From Catellatospora vulcania (GTDB taxonomy: Bacteria; Actinomycetota; Actinomycetes; Mycobacteriales; Micromonosporaceae): a DNA stretch of 64,000 nucleotides. A program made the translations under genes and the position numbers. Numbering within the stretch: position 1 is the stretch's first letter; the number at the start of each line of letters is the position of its first letter. Under the pieces are notes generated by a model. That model had not been told where the DNA came from, made no database searches, and worked only from the letters and a program-made list of their open reading frames with translations. The DNA lies in the NCBI RefSeq assembly GCF_009720385.1, contig NZ_ML769302.1, positions 530,937 to 594,936 on the forward strand, written 5' to 3'. Below are positions 1-10,410 of the stretch, piece by piece.

Positions 1-127
1 GGGGAGCCGGGGAGCCGGGGAGCCGGGGAGCCGGGGAGCCGGGGAGCCGGGGAGCCGGGGAGCCGGGGAGCCGGGGAGCCGGGGAGCCGGGGAGCCGGGG
101 AGCCGGGGAGCCGGGGAGCCGGGGAGC
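1..127. repeat. Tandem 8-bp repeat (GGGGAGCC)n at window edge
   Basis: About sixteen uninterrupted copies of the octamer GGGGAGCC run from the first base. The array may continue to the left of the window, so its real length is unknown. No coding function is visible. Perfect copies suggest slippage, or an assembly boundary placed in a repeat. Confidence 0.95.
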
Positions 128-610
128 AACTGATCGGCTTGCGTGGTGGTGACGGGCTCGGCTCGGCCTCGTTCTGACGGTGCAGGGCCTGTCGGCCAGG
201 TGCCCAAGCGGGCCCGTGACGACCACTGTGTGCACCCGCGCCACCAACGACTCGTCTACGCCCCCTGGGGTTCCGGGGGTGGCATCGGCAGAGGTTGCCT
301 CGCCGTCTCGCGGACCGGACGAGGCCGCAAATTTCGCCCACTGACAGCTGTCCCCTACAAACGACGTCGGCAGTGGCCCGCCGGCTGGTTCGCGCCCACT
401 GCGGATCGTGAACAGCGTCGGCCGGTCTGCATCCGGGTCCGGATTGCCCCGCCCGGGGTGCCAACCCGTGGACCCTCGCGCCATTTCTGCGGCTCCGCGG
501 TCAGGTCCACCGGGTGGCTCTAGCGGCTGGTCTGTTGAAGGCAGACAAGGTAGCGGTTACGTGCCCGGTTCCACAGGCCCGTCCACAGTTCGACGGCGCG
601 CCGGCCCCGT

Positions 611-696
611 CCGGCGTGCGGCGTGCGGCGTGCGGCTTCCGGCGTGCGGCTTCCGGCATCCGGCATCCGGCATCCGGCGTCGGGCGTCGGGCGTGG
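611..696. repeat. Degenerate 7-bp tandem repeats (GGCGTGC / GGCATCC)
   Basis: A run of heptamers alternates between GGCGTGC, GGCTTCC and GGCATCC, then grades into GGCGTCG-type units. It lies in the gene-poor region, about 140 bp before the first parS site. No function is apparent. Confidence 0.8.
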
Positions 697-836
697 GAGG
701 TCAACGGCATCAGTCAGCGGCAGACCGTTGGCAGAGCCTGACTCGCACTTCGACGGCACGACCTCGCGTCAGATCGGGATCCGAGCCTGCGCGATCTAAC
801 GCTTCCGTGCCGCACCGTAGCCTGATCCTCGGTCGT

Positions 837-852
837 AGTTTCACGTGAAACC
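837..852. promoter_or_regulatory. parS: parS site 1
   Basis: The 14-bp core GTTTCACGTGAAAC is a perfect palindrome and matches the actinobacterial ParB-binding site. The two outermost bases deviate from the full 16-mer. Flanking hexamers GGTCGT and ACGACC extend the dyad to about 28 bp (831-858), which the other sites lack. Confidence 0.92.
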
Positions 853-2298
853 ACGACCGGAACGAAGGGCGGTTTGACGAAGGTTCTCCGTTCGAACACG
901 CCGCCAAGGCTCGACAGGCGACAGGTCCGCCGCTCCTCAGCGAAGCGCTCCGCGTGCCGCTGGTCTGGACAAGGCTGCTCTGCACGAGCCGACACGGCAA
1001 CACCCCTCCCAACGGCGCCGTAGCCCGGGACCGTCGGTGCGTCGCTCGTAGCGCTGACCCTGACCTCACCGGCCAGTCAGGTCGGGGCAGGACACAGTTC
1101 TACTGCCACACAGGCACCATCACCCGACAGCTTCGCCGATCCCACGGCCGCAGAGCAGAGCACCGTCAGTCGCGCTGCCCCTGAAGCACGTCAACCCGGC
1201 GGGCCACGAAAGTCCGCGTGCTGAGGCTGGGCCAGTGACGTCCGAGCCTGTTCGGGCTCGCTGACATCAGATCTCCTGAGAGCGAGATACCGGGTCCGAG
1301 CGACAGCGGTGCGGGTCGACTGGACGGCGCGGTTTACTGCCGCCCGCGGACTCCGCGCACCTCTCACACCCGCGCCCAGCAGTGTCCGCGACCGGCTGGC
1401 GGGCGTGGCAAATTCCGGGCCTGGCAACGAACCCCGAAATGGCGGGCGGCTCCCGCGTGGATCGTAGCTTCATCCTGACCGAGCGAGCGTTGGTCAGAGC
1501 CGCACTTCCCGTAGCGGGTGCGCACCGTGTCGTGCCCTACCGCGGCCGGGCAACGCTGAACCATCGGTCCGATCGTGCGCCGGCGGACGCAAATGAAGTG
1601 GCTCTCCACCTTCGCCGCCCCAGCGGTTCCCCGGTGGTTCGATGCTGGCAGTCGAGAGCGCGCCCAGCGCGACAGCGAAGGCAACGGCGGGGTCGAACAC
1701 ACGGAGCCGCTAGCGTGGATCGGAGTCGGCGGCGCGTGCTCAGGTCGCTGAACCCCGAGCCGGCCAACCGTTCAGATACACGCGTCAACACTGGTTCGTC
1801 CCGAGTCTCAGACCCTCCGACGACCGGAAGTACCTAGCGGTCGTGCGGGAGGGGTTCACTCCGGCATCGAACCGCACCCAGCGACCAGTTATTCGTGCGG
1901 CCGGGTGTCCTTCCGAAGTGTCGAGAAGCCCGAGAGCGGTACGCGAGTTTGGGCACTGCTACACGCCGTCGCGCGTGAGCACGTACGCCGACTCGCGAGT
2001 TGCGGTGCGCCAATCGGTGCCCGGGGCGCACGTTTTCAGCGCCCAGCTCGTCACGCGCATCACCGATGAAGGCACGACGCGCCAAGCAGGCCCGTGAACC
2101 GACGCGTGGGCGCTGAGCATCGCCATGTTTCTGCGGTACGGCGAATGCCGCTCGCCGCCCCGTGCACACCGGGCTCACCCAAGACCGACGGTCGGCGCGC
2201 GTCTCTCCGTACCGCCGTCCAGATCCGCATCGGAGGCGGCACAGGTCCGGGTCATCGTCACTTGGCACCTGATGCCGCAGTCGCAAACGCGATCATCG

Positions 2299-2314
2299 TG
2301 TTTCACGTGAAACA
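2299..2314. promoter_or_regulatory. parS: parS site 2 (perfect 16-mer)
   Basis: The sequence TGTTTCACGTGAAACA is the full consensus ParB-binding palindrome. It lies in the gene-poor region about 4.5 kb from the parB stop codon. Confidence 0.95.
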
Positions 2315-3022
2315 GTGAGCGTTCGCCCCGTAGGAACGCGCAGCGCCTAACTCGGCCATCCGCTCCGGTGGGGCGTTGCCGGCTGGATTCGCCATCGTGT
2401 GTCATCTCGGTCGCGACATGGGTCACCACCGCCGACGGGAACCTGCCCGAACCGCCGTGCTTCTGCATCCAACGCACCGACAAGGCAGGCCGCGCAGCCA
2501 CACCTCGCCTGTCGCAGAACTCGGTGCCCGCATCTTTCTATCGCCGGGCCGCGACTCGGAGGACCATCAGCGGGGCACCGGCGGTACGCGCAGCACGGAG
2601 GCGGTGACCCGGCCTCGCGCGTTCATCGCCCGGGTCCTGCTGGAACCCCGCTGTGGTGCCCCGTACTCCCAGCTGTTCGTGCGAAGGTGGACGGCCGGTC
2701 CGGAGTGCGGGCCGACTCAAGTCACCCCGGCCAAGCATCGTGGTATCGCCCGCTGTGGGGAGGCGAAACTCGCCGCATGCTCGCGGGCAAGACGCCCAGC
2801 TTGGCGATGTCATCCTTCATCTGCCCGGTAGGCGCGGTGGCCTCGGCGCTGTTCGGGATCACCCGGTTGTAGCCGGTACCGGTACGGTCACCGCTACCCC
2901 TCCATACGCGGGTGCCGACGCGGACGCGTCCCCGAGCTGGTGGTGCCCGACTCCAACCGGGTCGTGACGAGCCGGCCAGGAGTACCCCGACGCCAGCCGG
3001 CCTGACCGCACCGATGGCACCA

Positions 3023-3045
3023 GCGACGGCGACGGCGACGGCGAC
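3023..3045. repeat. GCGACG microsatellite
   Basis: Four copies of GACGGC lie in a row inside the gene-poor region. No gene is associated with it. Confidence 0.7.
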
Positions 3046-4161
3046 CGGAGTAGCTGACAAGACAGGGGAGTAGGCGCCGGGTCTTCTCCGCGCCACTCCA
3101 GTCACCCAGTCCGGTTGTGACCCCACGTTCGACGAGTCACCCGGACTACGCGAATCCGCACGACACCGATGCGCCGAGCGACGGCACGCCATCTGCCGCG
3201 ACTGGATCGCGCCGGAACCGCAAGGTTCGCGGGAGCCACGCGGCTCGCACTCCGGCCGATGTCGGCAGGCAATCAGACTGCAGGCCCCCAGACTCCCGGC
3301 TGTCCCTAGAATTTCGGAGCTAGTAGCTGGCCGATCCACGGTTGGTCCGCACCGGGTCGACGAAGCCATCGCGGCCAGCGGGATGCCGTCCGCTCGCCGC
3401 GCGGCGGTATAGCCGGCATCGGAGCCGGGCAACCGGACGGCCGCCTGACTGTGGTCGGAGGGCACGCCCTCCCACAAACGCGGATCCGCCAACCCCTACG
3501 GATACTGATGCCATGCGAGCTCTCCAGTCGACGCGCGCATAGCGAACTGGTCACCAGCCACACGGTGGGGATGGGTGCATACCCTCAGTTGCTCCGCGCC
3601 TCAACCTTCCCGGATGCTGTGCCGGTGGGCCTGGGCGCAGCCCGACATCACTCAACCATCCGCACCGCCAGCCCATGCCGATCCCAGCGGGTGTGGATCT
3701 GGCACCACGTTGCGGATGGACCAGACTCTTTCCTCCCGGTCACATGACTGCCAAGCGCCCATGACCGGCTTCTCTATTGGCTACTGAAGCGCGTGCAGGT
3801 TTGGCGACAGGAACGGCGACCTGCGTCGCCGAAGCACACCGCATCTCGCGCGCACCAACGCTGGAAGTGGTGTGCCGTGCCGGCTTAGCCCCTGACACAA
3901 AGACTCAGATGCGCTAACGGCTGAGCCTGTAGGACGGGAGCGGTGGCCGAGTCATACTGCCGTCATCGCGGCCGAGCACATGCAGACGCGCGAGTGCTGA
4001 TACGACCTGAAGATGGATGCTCCGGCGGTGCTGTCGCCCACTCACCAGAGCGGGCGACAGCGCGCCCCGATGTGGCGCATTGTCCAGCCGGCTCCAGCTC
4101 GGCGGAGCCTTTGATCCGCTACTCGAGAGACTCACGGCCCCAGTGCGAACTCGGATCGCAA

Positions 4162-4177
4162 GGTTTCACGTGAAACA
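4162..4177. promoter_or_regulatory. parS: parS site 3
   Basis: GGTTTCACGTGAAACA contains the perfect 14-bp core, with one change from the 16-bp consensus at the first base. Third of four sites in the gene-poor region. Confidence 0.93.
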
Positions 4178-4881
4178 AGAAGATCGACAGAACCTCGCCC
4201 CCGAACCTCGGCGCGATGAACGGCAGCGCCGAACACTGAGCGTCCGCCTCCGCCCTCGGACTCCAAGGGCACGGTCGACCGACGGCTGGAGTCAGAGGAT
4301 GGTCAAGGCCGTGAACGTATCGGCAACCGTGCCGGGAAGGCCGTGACTCCTGGAAGCAGCTACGAAGATTAGCTCGACCCGAGTGACTGGACTTGTGCTG
4401 TCAGACAGGCAGTGGCGAGCGTGAAGCGGGTCCGCATGGGAGCGGGTTATGACGTCCTGGTGCGCCATGGACAGAGGCATAGCGCCAACTGCGCCGTATC
4501 GGGTGACCCACCAACCTGGCCCCAGGCGGCCCGGGAGACGCCGCGCTGGCGCGAGGTGCTGCGTGCCGCGATAGCCCACGCAGAAGCCAAGGGCCAATCG
4601 CCGCCTCGCAGACTGGCTTCATCCCTGGCTTCATCCCGAGTGCACGCCGCCCGGCGAGGATGCCCAGTGACGCGACAACACACTTTTACAAGGACGGCCA
4701 AGCGGCGGCCCCAGCCTTGGCGAACTCGCAACACCTCGACACCCCAAAGACGGGACGAGACGAGGGGTGCGCTTGCGCGACCTCAGATCGCGGTTGCGCG
4801 TGGGCGGGCCGGCGCAGCCGCACCACACTGGCTGGGCTTCGGGCGAGTTCCATCGGCCCGCGAGCCCACAGACGATCTCTC

Positions 4882-4897
4882 GGTTTCACGTGAAACA
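4882..4897. promoter_or_regulatory. parS: parS site 4
   Basis: GGTTTCACGTGAAACA again carries the perfect 14-bp core. It is identical to site 3 over 16 bp and lies 720 bp away from it. Confidence 0.93.
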
Positions 4898-5606
4898 TCG
4901 CTACGACTCCGGAGTGCGTGGCGGCCAGCCGGCCCGGTACAAGCCATCGCACAACCTGATCCACTCAGTGTCATCCGACTTGCGCCGCCCCGCGTTGCCC
5001 TCCACCCCCCCGGGTCTTCGGGGCCACCACAGCCCGAGCTCCGACGCATCCCACTGCCAGCACAGCCCGGTTGCGCTTTCGTCCGGTCGGGCCGCTTCGG
5101 GCGCACCGCAAGTATTGGCTCGTCTGCTCAACGCGCGGGCCAAGCCGTTGCGGAAATGGGTGGAGTCGGCAGCGTCCAGGTGTGGCGATGACCCCTGTCG
5201 CTACAGGAGGTCGGGTCCGGTCCAGCCCAGTGCGCACAGCGCTCGGCTCCTTGCTGGACGGGGCTGGGCAACGCTGTGCCAAACGGATGCCAGGATCGGT
5301 GCGCGTTTGGAAGGGACCACATCACCCTGCGGCCCGATTTTCCTGAGGGGCCCACGCACAGCCAAGCGCGGCCGGCCAACTGTACGCGGAGCGACGAGTC
5401 GTTCGGCCGGGCCGCGAGATTCGGTCGACCTCTTCACCTGAAGTTCCCGATGAGGCGAACCGCCGGCCGCATGGCGCACCGGCATCGTCTTGCCTGAAGC
5501 GAACTGCCGGGCGGTGTGCCACACCTCCTCCGGCTTGGCATATCGGCAATGTGGCACGGCTCGAACCCCGACCGCGCTGCGGGCCGTGCTGACCGCGACC
5601 ACGACC

Positions 5607-5704
5607 CGGCACGGCATGGCACGGCACGCCATGGCACGGCTCGGCTCGGCTCGGCTCGGCTCGGCACGGCGCGGCACGGCACGGCACGGCACAGCACAGC
5701 ACAG
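5607..5704. repeat. Pentamer array GGCAC/GGCTC
   Basis: About twenty pentamers of the type GGCAC, GGCTC, GGCAT and CAGCA follow each other. The array is mixed rather than perfectly periodic. It lies in the gene-poor region and has no spacers, so it is not a CRISPR array. Confidence 0.85.
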
Positions 5705-6745
5705 TCAGAGGCTTGCCCGACCGCCCAAGCATGGCAGCGTCCCAACCACCCAAGGACTCGGCCGCGGTCCGGTCGGGAGGCCACCAACCGCATCGGGCGT
5801 GCGGCGCGACCGCGGCCAGTGGGCAAGGTCGTGCCGCACCATGAGCCGTTCACGCCAGGCGCCTTCTGGCCCTGATTCGGGCTCCTACGCCGACGGACCA
5901 ACCAAAAATTTGCGCCGATCACGCACCCGGCTCGAAGCCGGGTCTGCAACTGGGGGAGCCAGCGAAGACCCGATGTGCACCACGTTAGGCGAGAGCTGAC
6001 CGCACCATGCCCACAGGAATGCGGCAGGCACAGGGTGGCGGGACGGCTGCAGGTCGGGCACCGTACTCCCGCTTCGGGGACCGCCTAAGTACCCATCCCT
6101 GAGTATCCGTGCAGCGAACCGAGTAGCGCCAGGTCCCCCAAGGGGCGCTCTACACACCCGGCACCCTCCCGCCCTGCCGCCTTGTCCCATCCCAGGGCAC
6201 CCACCACAGCCCCGCAGACCAGGCAGCCCGCCGGGCAGACCTAAGGCATGCACGGCTGTAGGCGTCGGCCGTGCAGTGGGCACGAGCCCGGCACTCAGAC
6301 CGGGCCTGGTATTCAGGGCAGTCCTGTGGCGCAGACCCAGTGCGGGAGCGGCGATAGGGCGTGAGAGCGAAGACCCGGCAGTAGGCAGGGGACCGCCATT
6401 ACGGGGACGGTACGACGGGTGAGGGTAGGCACCTGCCCTGGGCAAGACGGGAAGGCGTCGTCCCATAGCGGCTGTCTCCAGGGCCGCCGCACTGCCACGA
6501 CACCGGCCCCGGAGAGGGCGGCCGGGGGCAGCGGTTGCGGACAGTCGGACACGCAAGGACCGGCACCGCACAGAGGGATGGGCCGGTCCACCCACGGCGG
6601 CCGTGGTAGCACGGGCGGCGCGGATGGGCGGCGCGGACCCGCCCTGGATACTGCCGGCACGCCTGGCCCGATGCCTGGCTGATCACGACGCACCGGCCGA
6701 CCAGCGCTCAGCTGGTCACGAGGCTGCACCGATCACGAACACAAA

Positions 6746-6778
6746 GAAGCGGGCCGCCCCTTGAGGACGGCCCGCTTC
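6746..6778 (-). terminator. Rho-independent terminator after parB
   Basis: GAAGCGGGCCG and CGGCCCGCTTC form a perfect 11-bp stem with an 11-nt loop. On the minus strand the stem is followed by a T-rich stretch (TTTGTGTT). It begins 11 bp after the parB stop codon. Confidence 0.85.
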
Positions 6779-6789
6779 ATCAACCTAGT

Positions 6790-7836
6790 CTATTCTTGGT
6801 TCTCCACGCCGATGATCCCGACGATCCGCTCCAAGTCGTCTACCGTCGCGAACTCTATCGTGATCTTTCCCTTGCTCCGCCCGATGTCCACCTTCACCTT
6901 GGTGTCGAACCGGTCCGACAGCCGGTCGGCCAGGTCGACCAGGGCAGGGGCATGCGGCTTCGCGCGGCGCTTGGCAGCGGGCTGCTTGGCGTCGCCCTCC
7001 GCGTTGGCGAGGGTGACCAGCTCCTCCGTCGCCCGCACCGACAGCCCTTCAGCGACGATGCGCGTCGCCAGCTTGTCCTGGGCGTCAGCCTGGTCGAGGC
7101 TGAGCAGTGCTCGGGCGTGGCCTGCCGACAGCACCCCGGCGGCCACCCGCTTCTGCACCTGCGGGGGCAGGTTCAGCAGGCGGATGGTGTTGGAGATCTG
7201 CGGACGGCTGCGGCCGATCTTCTTGGCGAGCTCGTCGTGCGTGGCGCCGAACTCCTCCAGCAGCTGCTGGTACGCCGCGGCCTCTTCCAGCGGGTTCAGC
7301 TGGGCCCGGTGGATGTTCTCCAGCAGGGCGTCGCGCAGCATGGCGTCGTCGCGGGTGTCCCGGATGATCGCCGGGATCATCTCCTTGCCGACGGCCTGTG
7401 CGGCACGCCAGCGCCGCTCGCCCATGACGAGCTCGTACTTGTCCTGGCCGAGCTCGCGGACGACGATCGGCTGCAGGAAGCCGACCTCCTGAATGGAGAT
7501 CTTCAGCTCGTCGAGCATCTCGTCGTCGAAGATCTGCCGGGGCTGCTTCGCGTTGGGCACGATCGAGCCGACCGGGATCTCCGCGAACCGCGCGCCGGGC
7601 ACCGGCGCGAGGTCGGCCACCTGCGCCGGGGGCGGCATCTCCACCACTGGAGGGGCTTGCGGCACCTCCACAGCGACCGTGGCGGCCGGGGGAGCGGAGA
7701 CCGGCACAACCTCCACCGGAGCGGCCTGCGTCGGCACCGGGGCCACCACAGAGGGCTCGGGGGCGATCGGCGTGGTGGGGATCAGCGCGCCCAGACCGCG
7801 GCCGAGGCCTCCCTTACGAAGAGGGGGCGGGGTCAT
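6790..7836 (-). CDS. parB: Chromosome-partitioning protein ParB
   Basis: ParB binds parS, spreads along nearby DNA as a CTP-dependent clamp and works with ParA to place origins. The protein has 348 residues. A positively charged start ([15 protein letters not shown]) is typical of chromosomal ParB. A Pro/Ala/Val-rich linker follows, then the N-terminal CTP-binding domain with GERRWRA near residues 136-142, [14 protein letters not shown], and a helix-turn-helix ([17 protein letters not shown]). A C-terminal dimerisation segment ends the protein. The start is supported by GGAAGGTGAGG 9-14 bases upstream. It lies 40 bp after parA in the same direction and ends at a strong hairpin, so parAB form one unit. 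Confidence 0.97.
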   Translation of the reverse strand: MTPPPLRKGGLGRGLGALIPTTPIAPEPSVVAPVPTQAAPVEVVPVSAPPAATVAVEVPQAPPVVEMPPPAQVADLAPVPGARFAEIPVGSIVPNAKQPRQIFDDEMLDELKISIQEVGFLQPIVVRELGQDKYELVMGERRWRAAQAVGKEMIPAIIRDTRDDAMLRDALLENIHRAQLNPLEEAAAYQQLLEEFGATHDELAKKIGRSRPQISNTIRLLNLPPQVQKRVAAGVLSAGHARALLSLDQADAQDKLATRIVAEGLSVRATEELVTLANAEGDAKQPAAKRRAKPHAPALVDLADRLSDRFDTKVKVDIGRSKGKITIEFATVDDLERIVGIIGVENQE

Positions 7837-7876
7837 GCCGGCGCCTCACCTTCCGCAGTGGTGCTGTTCCGCGTGC

Positions 7877-9148
7877 TCATGCCGCAACTCCGATCTTCGC
7901 GCCGCGCTCGGCGATCTCCTGCGCCGCCTCGAAGTAACTGGTGGCTCCGCGCGAACCGGGATCATAAGTCATGACCGACTGGCCGTAGCTCGGCGCCTCG
8001 GAGACGCGCACGTTGCGGGGGATGACGGAGGTCAGCACCTTCTCCCCGAAGTGGTTGCGCACGTCCTGCTCGACCGCGTCCGCAAGGCGGGTACGGCGGT
8101 CGTACATGGTCAGCAGGATGGTGGACACGTCCAGGTTCGGGTTGAGGTGTGCCTTCACCAGGTTGATGTTGTTCAGGAGCTGGTTGAGGCCCTCCAGGGC
8201 GTAGTACTCGCACTGGATCGGGATGAGCACCTCCTGCGCGGCGCACAACGCGTTGACCGTGAGCAGGCCCAGCGACGGGGGACAGTCGATGAAGACGTAG
8301 TCGAACTCCATCGGGAAGCCCTGGATCGCGCGGCCCAGCCGCGACTCGCGGGCGACCACGGAGACGAGTTCGATCTCGGCGCCGGCGAGGTCGATGGTGG
8401 CCGGCACGCAGTAGAGGTTCGGAATGCCCTCGACCGCCTGCGCCACCTCCTCCATCGGCACCTGGTCGATCAGACAGTCGTAGACGTCCGGCACGCCCGC
8501 GTGGTGCGGCACGTTGAGTCCGGTCGAGGCGTTGCCCTGCGGGTCGAGGTCGACCACCAGGACCCGGTTGCCGTGCAGGGCCAGGGCCACCGCCAGGTTC
8601 ACCGTCGTGGTCGTCTTACCCACGCCGCCCTTCTGGTTGGCGACGCACATGACGCGCTGCCGGGTCGGGCGAGGCATAGTCACCTCGCCGCTCGGGTTCA
8701 AAATCTGTACGGCGCGCATCGCTTCCATGGCCAACGGTGGGTCCTCCGAACTACCGGACGCTGTCGTGTTCGCGTCAGAAGCACCGTACGCGGTCGCACT
8801 CTGATCCTCACCCGCGACATGCGTAGAACTGGGTTGAGGGCGGGGCGACGGCGGACGGTTCGCCGGGGGAGCGGACACCGGCACGTAGCCGGTGGCGCCG
8901 TGCGGAGCCGACGAGAACTCCGCGGGCGGCACACTGCTCCCCGGCGGCGGCACCGAGGCCGTCGCGCGGAAACCGGTCGCGTCGGGGCTCGCCGGACCAC
9001 TGGACACCGGGTGGGAGCCTGCCGCGCTCGACGAGTACGTGTTCGCGACGGTAGGCCTCATACCGGAGCCCGGGTTGGCGGCGCCTCGCTGCGCCGGGGT
9101 TGATGTTTCACGTGAAACAACGCCGTAAGAGCCCTGGGGGAGGCTCAT
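7877..9148 (-). CDS. parA: Chromosome-partitioning ATPase ParA
   Basis: ParA is a deviant Walker ATPase that moves ParB-parS complexes along the nucleoid. From the chosen ATG the protein has 423 residues. Residues 1 to about 160 are a Pro/Ser/Ala-rich, probably disordered tail. The ATPase domain starts near residue 165 with the deviant Walker A NQKGGVGKTT, then VLVVDLDPQGNAS and YVFIDCPPSLG. The start at 9148 is chosen because AGGA lies eight bases upstream and because residues VSRET, encoded by a parS site, follow shortly after, as in other actinobacterial ParA proteins. The frame stays open upstream to 9631, so a longer form is possible but lacks better support. Confidence 0.93.
   Translation of the reverse strand: MSLPQGSYGVVSRETSTPAQRGAANPGSGMRPTVANTYSSSAAGSHPVSSGPASPDATGFRATASVPPPGSSVPPAEFSSAPHGATGYVPVSAPPANRPPSPRPQPSSTHVAGEDQSATAYGASDANTTASGSSEDPPLAMEAMRAVQILNPSGEVTMPRPTRQRVMCVANQKGGVGKTTTTVNLAVALALHGNRVLVVDLDPQGNASTGLNVPHHAGVPDVYDCLIDQVPMEEVAQAVEGIPNLYCVPATIDLAGAEIELVSVVARESRLGRAIQGFPMEFDYVFIDCPPSLGLLTVNALCAAQEVLIPIQCEYYALEGLNQLLNNINLVKAHLNPNLDVSTILLTMYDRRTRLADAVEQDVRNHFGEKVLTSVIPRNVRVSEAPSYGQSVMTYDPGSRGATSYFEAAQEIAERGAKIGVAA
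9104..9119. promoter_or_regulatory. parS: parS site 5, inside the parA coding start
   Basis: TGTTTCACGTGAAACA is a perfect 16-bp parS located within codons near the 5' end of parA. On the minus strand it encodes Val-Ser-Arg-Glu-Thr. ParB bound here would sit just downstream of the parA promoter and could repress parAB, but that is inference. Confidence 0.95.
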
Positions 9149-9635
9149 GCCGTATTCCTGCACCGTGTCATCCCTGCCCGCATCGGATCGGATGGCTGCG
9201 CCGGCCGGTCCGGCGCGCGCTGGCGTCTCTGCCGGCGGTGCAACGACCGCACCCGCGACAGTCGGGTCCACATTATCGACGCGCGGCCAGCCTACGGCGG
9301 TCGGGCGACGGAAGCTACCACAGTCGTCCGGTTGGGCACGCCCGAGACCGCCTTCTGGCTGGACATACACCAAGAATCCCGGCACCAGTGACATGCGACA
9401 TCCCAGCCGCCGCTGTGCCGTGGTAGGACCGGGCCAGCCCGCGGCCACGGGAGCGACCGGGGCAGCGCGCATGACCCGCCGGGCAGGTGGCGCACCGGTC
9501 GCCAGCACCGCACCGGACAGGGGCGAGCGGATGGCAGATCCGGCCCCGGGAAACGCGCCGGCATAGGTACGAGGGCGCGGCACGTCAGCCGAGGCGGACG
9601 TGCCGGCACCGTCGGTTCGCAGCACACCCATCGTC
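9149..9635. other. Intergenic region upstream of parA
   Basis: About 490 bp separates the rsmG terminator from the chosen parA start. The parA frame is open through most of it, but the translation is low-complexity with no recognisable domain. I expect the parAB promoter here, although no clear -35/-10 pair stands out. Confidence 0.5.
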
Positions 9636-9665
9636 GTGCGCCCTCTCCGTGAGCGGAGGGCGCAC
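9636..9665 (-). terminator. Hairpin after rsmG
   Basis: GTGCGCCCTC and GAGGGCGCAC form a 10-bp perfect stem two bases beyond the rsmG stop codon. There is no T-run, so it may be a weak or Rho-assisted terminator for the rpmH-rsmG unit. Confidence 0.6.
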
Positions 9666-9667
9666 CG

Positions 9668-10399
9668 TCAGTGCCGGCGCCCTCCGCGCCCTGCCCGCCG
9701 GGACGGCTTGGCAGTCTTCGGCACGACTTCGCGCTCCCGGACGATCTCCACCACGGTGGTGGGCGGGTCGATCAGGCCGACGCCGCACTGGTGGATCACG
9801 GCCGGTCCGCCGCCGAGCCGGGCGACGGCGTCGCCGTGCTCCACGATCTCGTCCGCGGCTGACATGCCCTTGAGCGCCAGCAGGCGACCGCCCAGCGAGG
9901 CCAGCGGCAGGCACCAACCCGCCAGCCGGTCCAGCGGCGCCACCGCGCGAGCGGTGACCACGTCCGCGCTGAGCTGGCCGATCTGCTCCTCCGCGCGGCC
10001 GCGTACCACGGTGACCTGGCCGGTCAGGCCGAGGGCCGCCACCGCCTCTTCCAGAAAGGCGGTCCGACGTGCCAGTGGTTCAACCAGAATGACCGAAATA
10101 TCCGGTCTAGCCACTGCGAGCACGATACCGGGCAGACCGGCTCCGGAGCCCACGTCGACGACCGTGGCGGACGGGGAAATCAGCTCGGCCACGGCGGCGC
10201 AGTTCAGCAGATGCCGCTCCCACAGCCGGGGCGCCTCGCGCGGGCCGATCAGGCCGCGCACGACGCCGTCGGTGGCCAGCAGCTCGACGTACCGCGTGGC
10301 GGTGTCGAGCCGGTCGCCGAACAGCGCTTCGGCCGCCGGGCGGAGGTCGGGGGAGAGCACGGAGCCGGCCACCCCGTCGGGGATGACCGGCTCCGTCAT
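9668..10399 (-). CDS. rsmG: 16S rRNA (guanine-527-N7)-methyltransferase RsmG
   Basis: RsmG transfers a methyl group from SAM to G527 of 16S rRNA; its loss gives low-level streptomycin resistance in other bacteria. The 243-residue protein has the GidB/RsmG fold: [23 protein letters not shown] near the N-terminus, LWERHLLNC, the SAM-binding motif [16 protein letters not shown], then [16 protein letters not shown]. The ATG at 10399 is used. A GTG at 10414 would overlap the jag stop as GTGA and add five residues; neither has a strong ribosome site. It is the last gene of the rpmH-rnpA-yidD-yidC-jag-rsmG series. Confidence 0.95.
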   Translation of the reverse strand: MTEPVIPDGVAGSVLSPDLRPAAEALFGDRLDTATRYVELLATDGVVRGLIGPREAPRLWERHLLNCAAVAELISPSATVVDVGSGAGLPGIVLAVARPDISVILVEPLARRTAFLEEAVAALGLTGQVTVVRGRAEEQIGQLSADVVTARAVAPLDRLAGWCLPLASLGGRLLALKGMSAADEIVEHGDAVARLGGGPAVIHQCGVGLIDPPTTVVEIVREREVVPKTAKPSRRAGRGGRRH

Positions 10400-10410
10400 G
10401 TCATCGGAAC

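Larger units (their letters stand above)
128..6745. other. Gene-poor region with parS sites and simple repeats
   Basis: About 6.6 kb holds no open reading frame that looks like a gene. The frames are short, overlap on all strands, are rich in Arg, Pro and Gly, lack convincing ribosome sites and match no domain I recognise. The coding stretches to the right show strong third-position GC bias, which is absent here. The region carries four parS sites and several short tandem repeats. It directly follows the parB terminator, so I read it as a centromere-like, non-coding segment. Small RNA genes or decayed genes cannot be excluded by eye. Confidence 0.7.

Noticed and set aside
1..127. CRISPR array
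   Set aside because: The repeats are contiguous with no spacers. The other tandem arrays at 611 and 5607 fail for the same reason, and no cas gene is present.
5201..5999. Overlapping frames of 143-171 codons around the pentamer repeats
   Set aside because: All are created by the repeat, which stays open in several frames. Products are Ala/Arg/His strings without domains or ribosome sites.
6313..6729. 138-codon minus-strand frame beyond the parB terminator
   Set aside because: Pro/Arg-rich, no recognisable motif, codon third positions not GC-biased.
9149..9631. 161-residue N-terminal extension of ParA
   Set aside because: The frame is open but low in information. A better ribosome site and the VSRET landmark support the start at 9148.
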